A stretch of 64,000 nt of DNA from Sphingobium lactosutens (GCF_013393185.1 NZ_QJQX01000057.1:62001-126000), one strand, 5' to 3'. Shown: positions 1 to 8,036, counted from the stretch's first letter. The notes: generated by a model from the letters alone, not told the origin. Numbers and translations are program-made.

Positions 1-15
1 GATTTCTTCTGGTGA
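1..15 (+). CDS. 3' end of a gene, possibly RcnB-like (partial)
   Basis: The first five codons read Asp-Phe-Phe-Trp-stop, and a clear terminator follows at 53-87. The RcnB-like protein ending at 1449 also finishes with Phe-Phe-Trp directly before its stop, so this may be the tail of a neighbouring paralogue. Only four residues are visible, so the family call is an inference from that ending; that a rightward gene ends here is supported by the terminator. Confidence 0.4.
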   Translation, partial: DFFW

Positions 16-52
16 GTTTCCCCGCTTCCTGAACTGGCCTTCAGGAGTGACT

Positions 53-87
53 GACCCCGGCGTGGCGACGCGCCGGGGTCTTTTCTT
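53..87 (+). terminator. Rho-independent terminator
   Basis: A perfect 10-bp stem (GACCCCGGCG at 53-62 with CGCCGGGGTC at 71-80) closes an 8-nt loop and is followed by TTTTCTT. It lies between the gene ending at 15 and the hydroxylase starting at 117. Confidence 0.85.
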
Positions 88-116
88 GGGGGGCGCTGCT
101 GTGGCAGAGCAGACGC

Positions 117-791
117 ATGACCGAGATGATCGACGATGGCGGGATAGCATCGACCGCCCGCGCGCAATTTGGCGACAGCGTCCGCGCGCGCCTCGACCGC
201 AATCCGATGGTGAGCCGGATCGATGCGCCCAACCTGGAAATCTATGGCCGCCAGAATTTCCTCAGCGCGGAGGAATGTGCGGGCCTGCGCGAACTGATCG
301 ACGCCAGCGCCAAGCCATCCTCGCTCTTTTCGGGCAGCGCCAATGCCGAATATCGCACCAGCCACAGCGGCAACCTCAGCCCCTGGAATCCGCTGGTCGA
401 AACCATCACCGCCCGCATCTGCGCGCTCACGGGGCTGCCCGCCAATCATGGCGAAACATTGCAGGGGCAGCGCTATACGCAGGGTCAGGAATATAAGGTC
501 CATTGCGACTATTTCCCGGTGACGGCCGATTATTGGCAGCGGATGCGCACGACCGGCGGCCAGCGGACCTGGACGGCGATGATCTATCTGTCGCCGGTCG
601 AGGCCGGGGGCGAGACACATTTCCCGCAATGCGAATTCATGGTGCCCCCGGTCGAGGGGATGATCCTGATCTGGAACAATATGGACCGCGACGGGGCGCC
701 CAACCGCTACAGCTTGCACGCCGCAAAACCGGTGGAGCGCGGGACCAAATATGTCGTCACCAAATGGTTCCGCGAACGGCCCTGGGGATGA
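117..791 (+). CDS. Prolyl 4-hydroxylase-type 2OG-Fe(II) oxygenase
   Basis: This 224-residue protein looks like a bacterial member of the prolyl 4-hydroxylase alpha-subunit family (P4Hc domain), which hydroxylates prolines or other substrates using Fe(II), O2 and 2-oxoglutarate. The iron-binding HxD motif is H129-C-D131, the distal histidine is H201 (SLHAAKPV) and the 2-oxoglutarate-binding lysine is K211 in GTKYVVTKWF. The N-terminal 40 residues are poorly defined and there is no signal peptide, so it is probably cytoplasmic. The start is ATG at 117; ATG at 129 is an in-frame alternative. It stands alone between a terminator and a repeat. Substrate cannot be told from the sequence. Confidence 0.85.
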   Translation: MTEMIDDGGIASTARAQFGDSVRARLDRNPMVSRIDAPNLEIYGRQNFLSAEECAGLRELIDASAKPSSLFSGSANAEYRTSHSGNLSPWNPLVETITARICALTGLPANHGETLQGQRYTQGQEYKVHCDYFPVTADYWQRMRTTGGQRTWTAMIYLSPVEAGGETHFPQCEFMVPPVEGMILIWNNMDRDGAPNRYSLHAAKPVERGTKYVVTKWFRERPWG

Positions 792-801
792 TTTGGATTG
801 A

Positions 802-821
802 GAATGTGCTTTCGCGCATTC
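802..821. repeat. Short palindromic repeat, family A copy 1
   Basis: GAATGTGC (802-809) and GCGCATTC (814-821) form an 8-bp stem with one G-T pair around a TTTC loop. The inverse orientation occurs at 11343-11362 with GAAA as the loop, and a related hairpin is at 45112-45135. No run of T follows, so it is not a standard terminator. It looks like an intergenic REP-type repeat. Confidence 0.6.
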
Positions 822-835
822 CATCTTCTCCCCGA

Positions 836-892
836 TACAATTTGCGACATAAATGACTGGAATCTGACTGCTTCATTCCCGGTCCGTTCAGG
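836..892 (+). promoter_or_regulatory. Upstream region with two shared motifs
   Basis: TACAATTTGCGACA at 836-849 is identical to 36145-36158 upstream of the large TonB-receptor-like gene, and both copies are followed by an AAATG.C.GAATCT-type stretch. TTCCCGGTCCGTTCAGG at 876-892 holds two TTC-type half-sites 11 bp apart and resembles 50713-50729, and its TTCCC.GTCC part also occurs upstream of the gene at 16802. These are probably transcription-control elements of the RcnB-like gene. Which factor binds is unknown. Confidence 0.4.
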
Positions 893-901
893 CGGCTGGC
901 T

Positions 902-982
902 GCATATCTCCTTGTGTTGGCGCAGGAGCCCAGCCCTTCGGAAAGGGCGCCGCCGCCAAACCGAATGGGAGACAAGATATGC
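902..982 (+). promoter_or_regulatory. Structured mRNA leader pairing the start codon
   Basis: Three perfectly nested helices can form: GCATATCT (902-909) with AGATATGC (975-982), TTGGCG (917-922) with CGCCAA (954-959), and GCCCTT (933-938) with AAGGGC (943-948). The basal helix contains the ATG at 979-981. If this folds in the mRNA it would hide the start codon of the RcnB-like gene. The SD-like GGGAG at 967-971 stays unpaired in this model. This is a fold found by eye, with no energy calculation. Confidence 0.45.
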
Positions 983-1449
983 GTAAGTTCATCATTCTGG
1001 GCCTGCTGGCCGCCACCGTCGTGCCGAGCGTCGCTTCGGCCCAGTCCTATGGCGAAGCGCGCCGCAGCGAACAGCGCCTGCGCGAGGAACAGCGCGACCT
1101 GCGCCAGGCGCAGCGCCATGGCGACCGCCGCGATGTCCGCGAGGCGCGCCGCGACGTACGTGACGCCCGCCAGGAAGCGCGCGAGGACTGGCAGGATTAT
1201 CGCCGCTCGCACCGCGACGTCTATCGCGGCGGCAACTGGCGTGCGCCCTTCCGCTACAATGCCTGGAACCGTGGCGCGCAACTGCGTCCGACCTATTACA
1301 GCTCGCGCTATTATATCGCCGATCCCTACCGCTATCGCCTGCCCCGTCCGGGTGCGAACATGCGCTGGGTGCGCCACTATAATGACGTGCTGCTGGTCAA
1401 TGTCCGCACCGGTCGGGTGATGGACGTGCATCGCGGCTTCTTCTGGTAA
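979..1449 (+). CDS. RcnB-like secreted Arg/Asp-rich protein
   Basis: This 156-residue protein has an N-terminal signal peptide (about residues 1-22, cleaved near ASAQS), so it should be periplasmic. Residues about 25-75 are a highly charged stretch of repeated Arg-Asp-Val-Arg-Asp/Glu-Ala units, probably helical. The C-terminal half (YNDVLLVNVRTGRVMDV, ending HRGFFW) matches the RcnB family, first described as a periplasmic factor in nickel/cobalt homeostasis in E. coli. No rcnA-type exporter is nearby, so a metal role here is not shown. SD-like GGGAG lies 7 nt before the ATG. The leader may fold over the start codon, and a terminator follows at 1471. Confidence 0.8.
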   Translation: MRKFIILGLLAATVVPSVASAQSYGEARRSEQRLREEQRDLRQAQRHGDRRDVREARRDVRDARQEAREDWQDYRRSHRDVYRGGNWRAPFRYNAWNRGAQLRPTYYSSRYYIADPYRYRLPRPGANMRWVRHYNDVLLVNVRTGRVMDVHRGFFW

Positions 1450-1470
1450 GCCGACGCGAACAGGAAAAGG

Positions 1471-1503
1471 AAAAGGCCCCGATCGGGGCCCTTTCTGTGT
1501 TTC
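1471..1503 (+). terminator. Rho-independent terminator
   Basis: GGCCCC (1475-1480) pairs with GGGGCC (1485-1490) around GATC, preceded by AAAA and followed by CTTTCTGTGTTT. It ends the RcnB-like transcript. Confidence 0.75.
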
Positions 1504-1653
1504 CCGCCCCTTGGCCGCGTCGCCCGTTTCCAGGCGCACGCGGCCGATGATGCGCCTTGCGACGCAGCACCAGTCCGAAAGGGGGGTGGACCGTTTGCGC
1601 AAACGCAAATCCGGCCCGAATGTTCCCCTTCTGGCCTCAATGCCGGCGATAAA

Positions 1654-3249
1654 TTATGCGGCCAGTGCCTCGGCGATCAGCTTGCGGCTGTTGTCGATGC
1701 CATAGAGGGCGATGAAGCTGCCCATGCGCGGCCCCTGATCGGCGCCCAGCAGGGTTTGGTAAAGCGCCTTGAACCAGTCGCGCAGCTCGGCAAAGCCGAA
1801 TGCCTCCTCCTTGCCGATGGCATAGACGATATTCTGGATATCCTCCGCCGAAGCATTGGCCGGCAGCGCGGCCAACTGGTCGTCCAGCTGGCGTAGCGCG
1901 GCGGCCTCGTTGGCGTCGGGCGCGCGGCGCTTGAGCGTCGGGGCGACGAAATCGCGGTGATAGGCCAGCGCATGGCCGATCAGCGCATCCAGTTCGGGAT
2001 AGGTCTCCGCACTGGCGCCGGGGACATAATTCTGGAGATAGCCCCAGACCTGTTCGCGGCTGGCGTCGCCCATCACGCCGACGAGGTTCAGCAGCAGGCC
2101 GAAAGTCACTGGCAGCTCGCCTTCGGGCAGCTTGCCGTCATGGATATGATGGACCGGGTTGCCGAGCTGCTGCTCGATCGCCTGCTTGGGATAGTTGCCG
2201 CGGAACTGCCAATATTCGTCTACCGCGCGCGGGATCACGCCCATGTGCAGCTGCTTCGCCTTTTTCGGCTCGCGATAGGCGTAGAAGGCGAGGCTTTCCT
2301 GCGGGCCATAGGTCAGCCATTGTTCGAGGCTGAGGCCATTGCCCTTGGACTTGGAGATTTTCTCGCCCTTTTCGTCGAGGAACATCTCATAGTTGAAACC
2401 CTCGGGCGGGCGACCGCCAAGTGCGCGACAGATCTTCGACGATTGCGTGACCGAATCGATCAGATCCTTGCCCGCCATTTCATAGTCGACGCCCAGCGCA
2501 TACCAGCGCATCGCCCAGTCGACCTTCCATTGCAGCTTCGCGCCGCCGCCGAGGATCGACTGTTCGATCGTCTCGCCTTCATCCATGAAGCGGACGAGAC
2601 CAGCTTCGGCGTCGATCACCTCGACCGGCACCTGAAGGACGATGCCGCTCTTGGGCGAAATCGGCAGGACGGGCGAATAGGTCGCCTGCCGTTCCTTGCG
2701 CAGGGTCGGCAGCATGATATCCATGATCGCCTGATAACGGCGCAGCACCTGGCGCAGCGCCTCGTCGAAGGCGCCGGCCTTATATTGCTCCGTCGCGGAG
2801 ACGAATTCATAGTCGAAGCCGAAACTATCGAGAAACTCCCGCAGCATCGCATTATTGTGATGCGCGAAGCTTTCGAACTTCTCGAACGGGTCGGGCACCT
2901 GCGTCAGCGGCTTGCCCAGATACTCGCTGAGCATCGCCTGGTTGGGGACATTGTCGGGCACCTTGCGGAAGCCGTCCAGATCGTCGCTGAACGCCACCAG
3001 CCGGGTCGGAATGTCCGACAACGCATGGAAGGCGTTGCGGACCATGGTGGTGCGCAGCACTTCGTTGAAGGTGCCGATATGCGGCAGGCCCGAGGGGCCA
3101 TAGCCCGTCTCGAACAGGATATGGCCTTTCTCCGGCGCGCCGCCCTCCGATCCATTTGGGGAATAGCGCTTCAGGAGCTTGCGGGCTTCCTCATAGGGCC
3201 AGGCCTTGGACGCCTGCGCGGCGGTGCGGAGAAGTTCGGACACGGTCAT
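1654..3249 (-). CDS. lysK: Lysyl-tRNA synthetase, class I
   Basis: The 531-residue protein is a class I lysyl-tRNA synthetase, the archaeal-type enzyme used by most alphaproteobacteria in place of class II LysS. It charges tRNA-Lys with lysine using ATP. The HIGH signature is HIGT at 57-60 within a GPSGLPHIGT stretch, and the KMSKS signature is KISKS at 297-301. Length and order agree with the family. The chosen start gives MTVSELLRTA. It is divergent from the PilZ gene at 3379. Confidence 0.95.
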   Translation of the reverse strand: MTVSELLRTAAQASKAWPYEEARKLLKRYSPNGSEGGAPEKGHILFETGYGPSGLPHIGTFNEVLRTTMVRNAFHALSDIPTRLVAFSDDLDGFRKVPDNVPNQAMLSEYLGKPLTQVPDPFEKFESFAHHNNAMLREFLDSFGFDYEFVSATEQYKAGAFDEALRQVLRRYQAIMDIMLPTLRKERQATYSPVLPISPKSGIVLQVPVEVIDAEAGLVRFMDEGETIEQSILGGGAKLQWKVDWAMRWYALGVDYEMAGKDLIDSVTQSSKICRALGGRPPEGFNYEMFLDEKGEKISKSKGNGLSLEQWLTYGPQESLAFYAYREPKKAKQLHMGVIPRAVDEYWQFRGNYPKQAIEQQLGNPVHHIHDGKLPEGELPVTFGLLLNLVGVMGDASREQVWGYLQNYVPGASAETYPELDALIGHALAYHRDFVAPTLKRRAPDANEAAALRQLDDQLAALPANASAEDIQNIVYAIGKEEAFGFAELRDWFKALYQTLLGADQGPRMGSFIALYGIDNSRKLIAEALAA

Positions 3250-3310
3250 GCGCCAAGCCCCTACCTCCGGACGACGCGAAAGAAAACGGTGTTTGCAGGC
3301 AAAAGCATGT

Positions 3311-3325
3311 TAAGAATTGTTCTCA
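3311..3325. promoter_or_regulatory. Fur-box-like operator
   Basis: TAAGAATTGTTCTCA matches the 7-1-7 Fur consensus TGAGAATNATTCTCA at 12 of 14 defined positions. It sits in an AT-rich patch inside a wider GTTAAG (3309-3314) and CTTAAC (3338-3343) inverted repeat, 54-68 bp before the PilZ gene and 62 bp before lysK on the other strand. Alphaproteobacterial Fur sites often differ from this consensus, so the match is only suggestive. Confidence 0.35.
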
Positions 3326-3378
3326 ATTTAAATATTGCTTAACTTCATTTAGGGAAAGTCGATAGGATTGGAGGCACT

Positions 3379-3738
3379 ATGCACATCACACGCAGCCGCG
3401 AACGCATTGCCGTCGATATCCCCATCGTGGTCACGACGGTGCTCGACAGCCTGGAAGGGTCGATCGTCGATCTGAGCGAAGGCGGCGCACAGGTGGTCGG
3501 CTGCACATTGCCCGCACGCTCCCAGTGCCAGCTCGATCTGGACGGCCATATCGTGTTCGGCACGGTGCAATGGTCCGAAGAAGACCGGATGGGTATCCGC
3601 TTTCCCTATGAACTGACCGACGGCCCCTTCTACGAACAGCTGGAGCTGGCCCGCGCAGCGAAACGCGCGCCGGTTGCGTTCCAGCCGCGCACCAGCCCCG
3701 GGCCGATCACGGGCGGATTCGGACGCCGCGCGAACTGA
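3379..3738 (+). CDS. PilZ domain protein
   Basis: This 119-residue protein consists of one PilZ domain, the common c-di-GMP receptor fold. The two binding motifs are present: R5-x-x-x-R9 near the N-terminus and D31-L-S-E-G-G36. The later VQWSEEDRMGIRF strand closely resembles the one in the PilZ domain of the GGDEF-EAL protein at 40600-43218. No other domain or signal peptide is seen. A GGAGG ribosome site lies before ATG 3379. It is divergent from lysK and near a Fur-like box. Its target process (motility, exopolysaccharide or other) cannot be told. Confidence 0.85.
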   Translation: MHITRSRERIAVDIPIVVTTVLDSLEGSIVDLSEGGAQVVGCTLPARSQCQLDLDGHIVFGTVQWSEEDRMGIRFPYELTDGPFYEQLELARAAKRAPVAFQPRTSPGPITGGFGRRAN

Positions 3739-3779
3739 AACAGGTTTTCCTTTTGTTCCCGTTCGCCTAAACCGGGCGG

Positions 3780-6533
3780 GTGATCGATCCAGCCTCATTG
3801 CCCGCACTCCACGCCAGCCATGGCGGCATCTGGCTGTGCGAAGACGGCCGCACCCAGGCGCTGGCCAAGGGGCAGGCGATAGCGCGCGCGGCCGAAACGC
3901 CGGTTCTGCTGCTGAATGCGCCGCTGACCGGGCAGCGCCTCGGCTATCCCGAACTCAACGGTCTCGACCTGCTGGAACTATGGGCTTTCCTCCACCCGGC
4001 CCGTTTTCTGGTGCCGACGCCCAAGGGGCTGGCGGAAGCATTGGGCCTGCCCGCGCCGGGTAATGAAGGCGATATTCCCGCGCTGCTGCAACAGGCGACG
4101 GCGATATTGCTGGCGCGGCTTACGACGCCCGAATGGTTGGAGCGCGAGGGCGGCTGGACGGCGGCGCAGGCGTTGCACCGGCTGCGCTGGCCCTGGTCGC
4201 CTCTGGTCGCGCCGCGCATCCCCAAACCGCGCGAGGCCGAACGCTGGCTCTTTTCCAAACTGCCCGAATGGGAGGAAGCGCAGCCCCGCCCTGCCCCGCG
4301 CACCGTCAATCTATCCGAAGAACAGGTCGTCGCCCGGCTCGATGCACTGACCGGTGTCTGCGCGGAGCCGCGCCCCGGCCAGCGCGCCTATGCCGCCGCC
4401 GCCAGCGCCGCCTTCCGCCCGCGCGCCTATCGCGACCAGCCCAACATGCTGCTGGCCGAAGCTGGGACGGGTATCGGCAAGACGCTGGGCTATCTCGCGC
4501 CCGCCTCGCTCTGGGCCGGCGAAGCTCAGGGGACGGTGTGGGTATCGACCTATACCAAGGCGTTGCAGCGGCAACTGGACCGCGAATCGCTGCGCCTGTT
4601 CCCCGATCCTGCCGTCGCCGCGCGGCGCGTGGTGGTGCGCAAGGGGCGGGAAAATTATCTCTGCCTGCTGAACCTTGAGGATGCGTTGCAGGGCGGCTTT
4701 TCCGGTCGCGCCGCGATCCTGGCGCAACTGGTGGCGCGCTGGGCCGCCTTCACCAAGGATGGCGACATGATCGGCGGCGACCTGCCCGGCTGGCTGCCGA
4801 CTTTGTTCCGCCGCAACGGATCGACCGCGCTGACCGATCGGCGGGGCGAGTGCATCTATGCGGGCTGCCCCCATTATCGCAAATGCTTCATCGAGCGGTC
4901 GGCGCGCGCGTCGGCCGATGCCGACATCGTCATCGCCAATCATGCGCTGGTGATGATCAACGCCGCGCGCGGGCGGGAGACGGGGCAGCGGCCGCAGCGC
5001 ATCGTCTTCGACGAAGGCCATCATCTGTTCGATGCGGCCGATTCGACCTTCTCGGTTGCGCTGTCGGGGCAGGAGGCGATCGAGCTGCGCCGCTGGATCA
5101 TGGGGCCGGAGGGCGGATCGCGCGGGCGGCGGCGGGGCCTCGCCGCGCGCCTGTCGGACCTTGCCAGCTATGACGAGGAAGGCGGACAGGCGATTCGCGC
5201 GGCGATCGACGCGGCGCAGGCGCTGCCCGCCGACGACTGGCTGAAGCGGGTGGTCGCGGGCGAACCGTTCGGGCCGCTGGAAGCGCTGCTCGCCGCGGTG
5301 CGGGGCACGGTCTATACCCGTGCGGAAGCGGCGGGCGAGGCGGATGCCGGATATGGGCTGGAGACGGAACTGGCCGAACCCGACGGCGCGCTGGTCGAGG
5401 CCGCGCAGGAAGCAGCGCTGGCGCTGGATGCCCTCATCAAACCATTGGTGCGGCTGGCGCGGCGGTTGGAGGCGGTGATCGAGGACGCGCCCGACTGGCT
5501 GGACGGCGCGGCGCGGGCGCGGATCGAGGGGGCGGTGGCCTCGCTCGGCTGGCGGCGCGACCTGATTGCGGCCTGGCTGGCGCTGTTGGCGCGGATCGGC
5601 GGGCCGGCGGACCCGGACTATGTCGACTGGATGACGGTCGACCGGGTCGAGGGGCGCGAATATGATATCGGCATCCACCGCCACTGGCTCGATCCAACGC
5701 GGCCGCTGGCCGAAACGGTGCTCAAACCCGCGCAGGGCGTGCTGCTGACATCGGCGACGCTGAAGGGCGGGGGCGATTGGAGCAATGCGGAGGCGCGCAG
5801 TGGCGCTGTCCACCTGCCCCATGGCGCCGAGCGGTTCGAGGCGGCCAGCCCGTTCGATTATCCCGACCGGGCCGAGGTGCTGATCGTCACCGACATCAAG
5901 CGTGGCGACATCGCCGCCCTGTCCGGCGCCTATGCCCGGCTGATCGAGGCGGCGGGCGGCGGGACGCTCGGCTTGTTCACCGCGATCCGGCGACTGCGCG
6001 CGGTCCATGCCCGGATCGCCGACCGGCTGGCGCGCGCGGGGCTGCCGCTTTACGCCCAGCATGTCGATCCGATGGACACAGGGACATTGGTCGACATCTT
6101 CCGCGACGATCCGCGCGCCTCGCTGCTGGGTACCGACGCACTGCGGGATGGCGTCGACGTGCCGGGCCATTCGCTGCGGCTGGTGGTGATGGAGGGGGTG
6201 CCATGGTCCAAGCCGACCGTGCTGCACGCCGCTCGCAGGCTGGCGGGCGGCGGCAATGCCTATGACGACCGGCTGATCCGCGCACGGCTGGCGCAGGCCT
6301 TCGGCCGCCTCATCCGAAGGGCCGAGGATCGGGGCAGTTTCGTCATCCTTTCGGCCGCCATGCCGAGCCGGTTGCTGAGCGCCTTTCCGCCCGGCACGCC
6401 GGTCCGCCGCCTGACGCTGGACGAGGCAATCATCGCCGTAAGCGCGGGAACCCGCCGCGAAAGCCTTGGCGAAGCGGCCGGCTTCGGGCATCAGGGATAC
6501 GAATCCGGCTTGCCCCGACAGGAGATAAAATGA
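3780..6533 (+). CDS. DinG/XPD-like Fe-S DNA helicase
   Basis: The 917-residue protein is a superfamily 2 helicase of the DinG/Rad3/XPD group, which uses ATP to unwind DNA and contains a 4Fe-4S cluster. Walker A is AGTGIGKT with K234, the cluster cysteines are probably C295, C358, C363 and C369, and the DEAH-type box is DEGHH at 411-415. C-terminal helicase motifs include GTDALRDGVDVPG and a Q/R-rich AQAFGRLIRR. The first 190 residues are an extension whose function I cannot name. Translation begins with GTG at 3780. It overlaps the next gene by four bases (ATGA), so the two are probably co-translated. A repair or R-loop-removal role is inferred from family. Confidence 0.88.
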   Translation: MIDPASLPALHASHGGIWLCEDGRTQALAKGQAIARAAETPVLLLNAPLTGQRLGYPELNGLDLLELWAFLHPARFLVPTPKGLAEALGLPAPGNEGDIPALLQQATAILLARLTTPEWLEREGGWTAAQALHRLRWPWSPLVAPRIPKPREAERWLFSKLPEWEEAQPRPAPRTVNLSEEQVVARLDALTGVCAEPRPGQRAYAAAASAAFRPRAYRDQPNMLLAEAGTGIGKTLGYLAPASLWAGEAQGTVWVSTYTKALQRQLDRESLRLFPDPAVAARRVVVRKGRENYLCLLNLEDALQGGFSGRAAILAQLVARWAAFTKDGDMIGGDLPGWLPTLFRRNGSTALTDRRGECIYAGCPHYRKCFIERSARASADADIVIANHALVMINAARGRETGQRPQRIVFDEGHHLFDAADSTFSVALSGQEAIELRRWIMGPEGGSRGRRRGLAARLSDLASYDEEGGQAIRAAIDAAQALPADDWLKRVVAGEPFGPLEALLAAVRGTVYTRAEAAGEADAGYGLETELAEPDGALVEAAQEAALALDALIKPLVRLARRLEAVIEDAPDWLDGAARARIEGAVASLGWRRDLIAAWLALLARIGGPADPDYVDWMTVDRVEGREYDIGIHRHWLDPTRPLAETVLKPAQGVLLTSATLKGGGDWSNAEARSGAVHLPHGAERFEAASPFDYPDRAEVLIVTDIKRGDIAALSGAYARLIEAAGGGTLGLFTAIRRLRAVHARIADRLARAGLPLYAQHVDPMDTGTLVDIFRDDPRASLLGTDALRDGVDVPGHSLRLVVMEGVPWSKPTVLHAARRLAGGGNAYDDRLIRARLAQAFGRLIRRAEDRGSFVILSAAMPSRLLSAFPPGTPVRRLTLDEAIIAVSAGTRRESLGEAAGFGHQGYESGLPRQEIK

Positions 6534-7072
6534 AACGCCTGACCCTGTTGCGCCATGCCAAATCGGACTGGGACGATCCGGTGGCGCGCGACTTCGACCG
6601 GCCCCTGAACCGGCGGGGGGAAAAGGCCGCGCTGTTGATGGGCCAGTTCGCCGCCCGGCGCGCCATGGGTTTCGACTATCTGGTCGCCTCTCCCGCGGTG
6701 CGGGTGACGCAGACGCTGGACACTTTCTTCGAAGGCTATGGCGAGACGCTGGACGCCCATTGGGACCGCCGCATCTACCTCGCCTCCTCCGCGACGCTGC
6801 TCGACGTCGTGCGCGACCTGCCCGACAATGCGGAAAACGTCCTGATGGCGGGACATAATCCGGGCTTCGAGGAACTGATCCTCGATCTGGTCCCGGATGA
6901 CGGCAGCAGCACATTGCGCGAAGATGTGGAGATCAAGCTGCCTACCGCCAGCCTGGCGGTCATGGAGTTTGCGATCGACAAATGGCGCCAGGCGGCAGCC
7001 GGTGGCGCGACGCTGGCGAGCTTCACCCGCCCGCGCGACCTCGACCCCGCGCTGGGGCCGGGATCGCGCTGA
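6530..7072 (+). CDS. SixA-type histidine phosphatase
   Basis: This 180-residue protein belongs to the histidine phosphatase (phosphoglycerate-mutase-like) superfamily. The catalytic motif LLRHAKSDW at residues 5-13 contains the nucleophilic His in the RH pair, and a second motif, MAGHNPGFEEL, supplies the other catalytic His. The short length and RHAKS form resemble SixA, which removes phosphate from phosphohistidine proteins. The start overlaps the helicase stop by four bases, and the next gene begins one base after its stop, so it sits in a three-gene operon. The substrate is unknown. Confidence 0.85.
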   Translation: MKRLTLLRHAKSDWDDPVARDFDRPLNRRGEKAALLMGQFAARRAMGFDYLVASPAVRVTQTLDTFFEGYGETLDAHWDRRIYLASSATLLDVVRDLPDNAENVLMAGHNPGFEELILDLVPDDGSSTLREDVEIKLPTASLAVMEFAIDKWRQAAAGGATLASFTRPRDLDPALGPGSR

Positions 7073-7073
7073 C

Positions 7074-7595
7074 GTGACGCCGATCCTGTGGCGCCGCGCC
7101 GAACCGGGCGATGCCGCAGCGCTCTCCATTTTGGGCGGCGCGACATTCCTTGCCAGTTTCGCACATGACCATCCGGGCGCGGCGCTGCTCGCCCATATCC
7201 AGGGCGCGCATGGGGCGCCCTATTATGAGGCGGCACTGGCCGACCCGGAACAGACGATCCTGATCGGCGAGACGCCGCTCGGCGCGCCGGTGGGCTATGC
7301 GATGATGATGCCGCCCGACCTGCCGGTGCCGACCGATGCGACACAGGATCTGGAACTCAAGCGCATCTACCTGCTCGCGGGATGGCAGGGCGGCGGCCGG
7401 GGCGATGCCCTGATGGGGCTGGTCGAGGAAGAAGCGCGACGACGTGGTGCCAAGCGGCTGCTGCTCGCCGTCTATCCGCAGAATGAGCGGGCGCGACGCT
7501 TCTACGCCCGGCACGGCTTTGCGCAGATCGGCGACATGGTCTTCATGGTCGGGGACGTGCCGTTCCGCGACCTGATCTACACCCGGATGCTGTAA
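7074..7595 (+). CDS. GNAT family N-acetyltransferase
   Basis: This 173-residue protein has the GNAT fold: the acetyl-CoA loop is GWQGGGRGDALM, followed by RRGAKRLLLAVYPQNERARRF and a FYARHGF strand typical of motif B. The frame is open well upstream, but GTG 7074 is the natural start because it lies one base after the phosphatase stop and gives a conventional beginning (TPILWRRAEPGDAAAL). It acetylates an unknown amine substrate. It is the last gene of the helicase operon and converges on the merR-like gene. Confidence 0.85.
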   Translation: MTPILWRRAEPGDAAALSILGGATFLASFAHDHPGAALLAHIQGAHGAPYYEAALADPEQTILIGETPLGAPVGYAMMMPPDLPVPTDATQDLELKRIYLLAGWQGGGRGDALMGLVEEEARRRGAKRLLLAVYPQNERARRFYARHGFAQIGDMVFMVGDVPFRDLIYTRML

Positions 7596-7601
7596 GCCGC
7601 G

Positions 7602-7949
7602 TCAGACCTTGAGCGCCGCCGCCAGGGCGGCACGGACGGCTTCCAGGCGGGCGAGGAGGTCATCATCGGCCGGCGGTGCAACCGGTGCGGTTTCGGGCAG
7701 CGCCTCGCCATTGCCGTCGGTCAGCGCCTTTTGCGCGCCCTTGACCGTAAACCCCTCGACATGGAGCAGATGGTGGATGCGGCGCGCCAGCACCACGTCG
7801 TCGGGCCGATAATAGCGGCGATTGCCCGACCGCTGGAGTGGCCGCAACTGGGGAAAGCGCGTTTCCCAATAACGCAATATATGTTGGGGCAGACCAAGCT
7901 CGCCGGCCAGCTCGCTGATGGTAAGGAATGCCCCCTCCGCTTTTTTCAT
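7602..7949 (-). CDS. MerR family regulator
   Basis: This 115-residue protein has an N-terminal MerR winged helix-turn-helix (ISELAGELGLPQHILRYWE, then RRYYRPDDVVLARRIHHLL). The C-terminal 40 residues are short and lack metal-binding cysteines, unlike true MerR/CueR sensors. This form sits beside ihfA in many alphaproteobacteria, as it does here, downstream of rpmF-plsX-fabH-ihfA. The effector and targets are not known. It ends six bases from the convergent GNAT stop. Confidence 0.88.
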   Translation of the reverse strand: MKKAEGAFLTISELAGELGLPQHILRYWETRFPQLRPLQRSGNRRYYRPDDVVLARRIHHLLHVEGFTVKGAQKALTDGNGEALPETAPVAPPADDDLLARLEAVRAALAAALKV

Positions 7950-8036
7950 GACAAGGATGTTGCACCCAACATCCCGGTCAGGTCAACTGTACCAAATCAC
8001 AAGGAAAGTGGAAAAAGTGGTAGATCGAGGCGTCGA

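Noticed and set aside
4311..6914. Open frame of 867 residues on the minus strand
   Set aside because: Antisense to the DinG-like helicase, with no recognisable motif.
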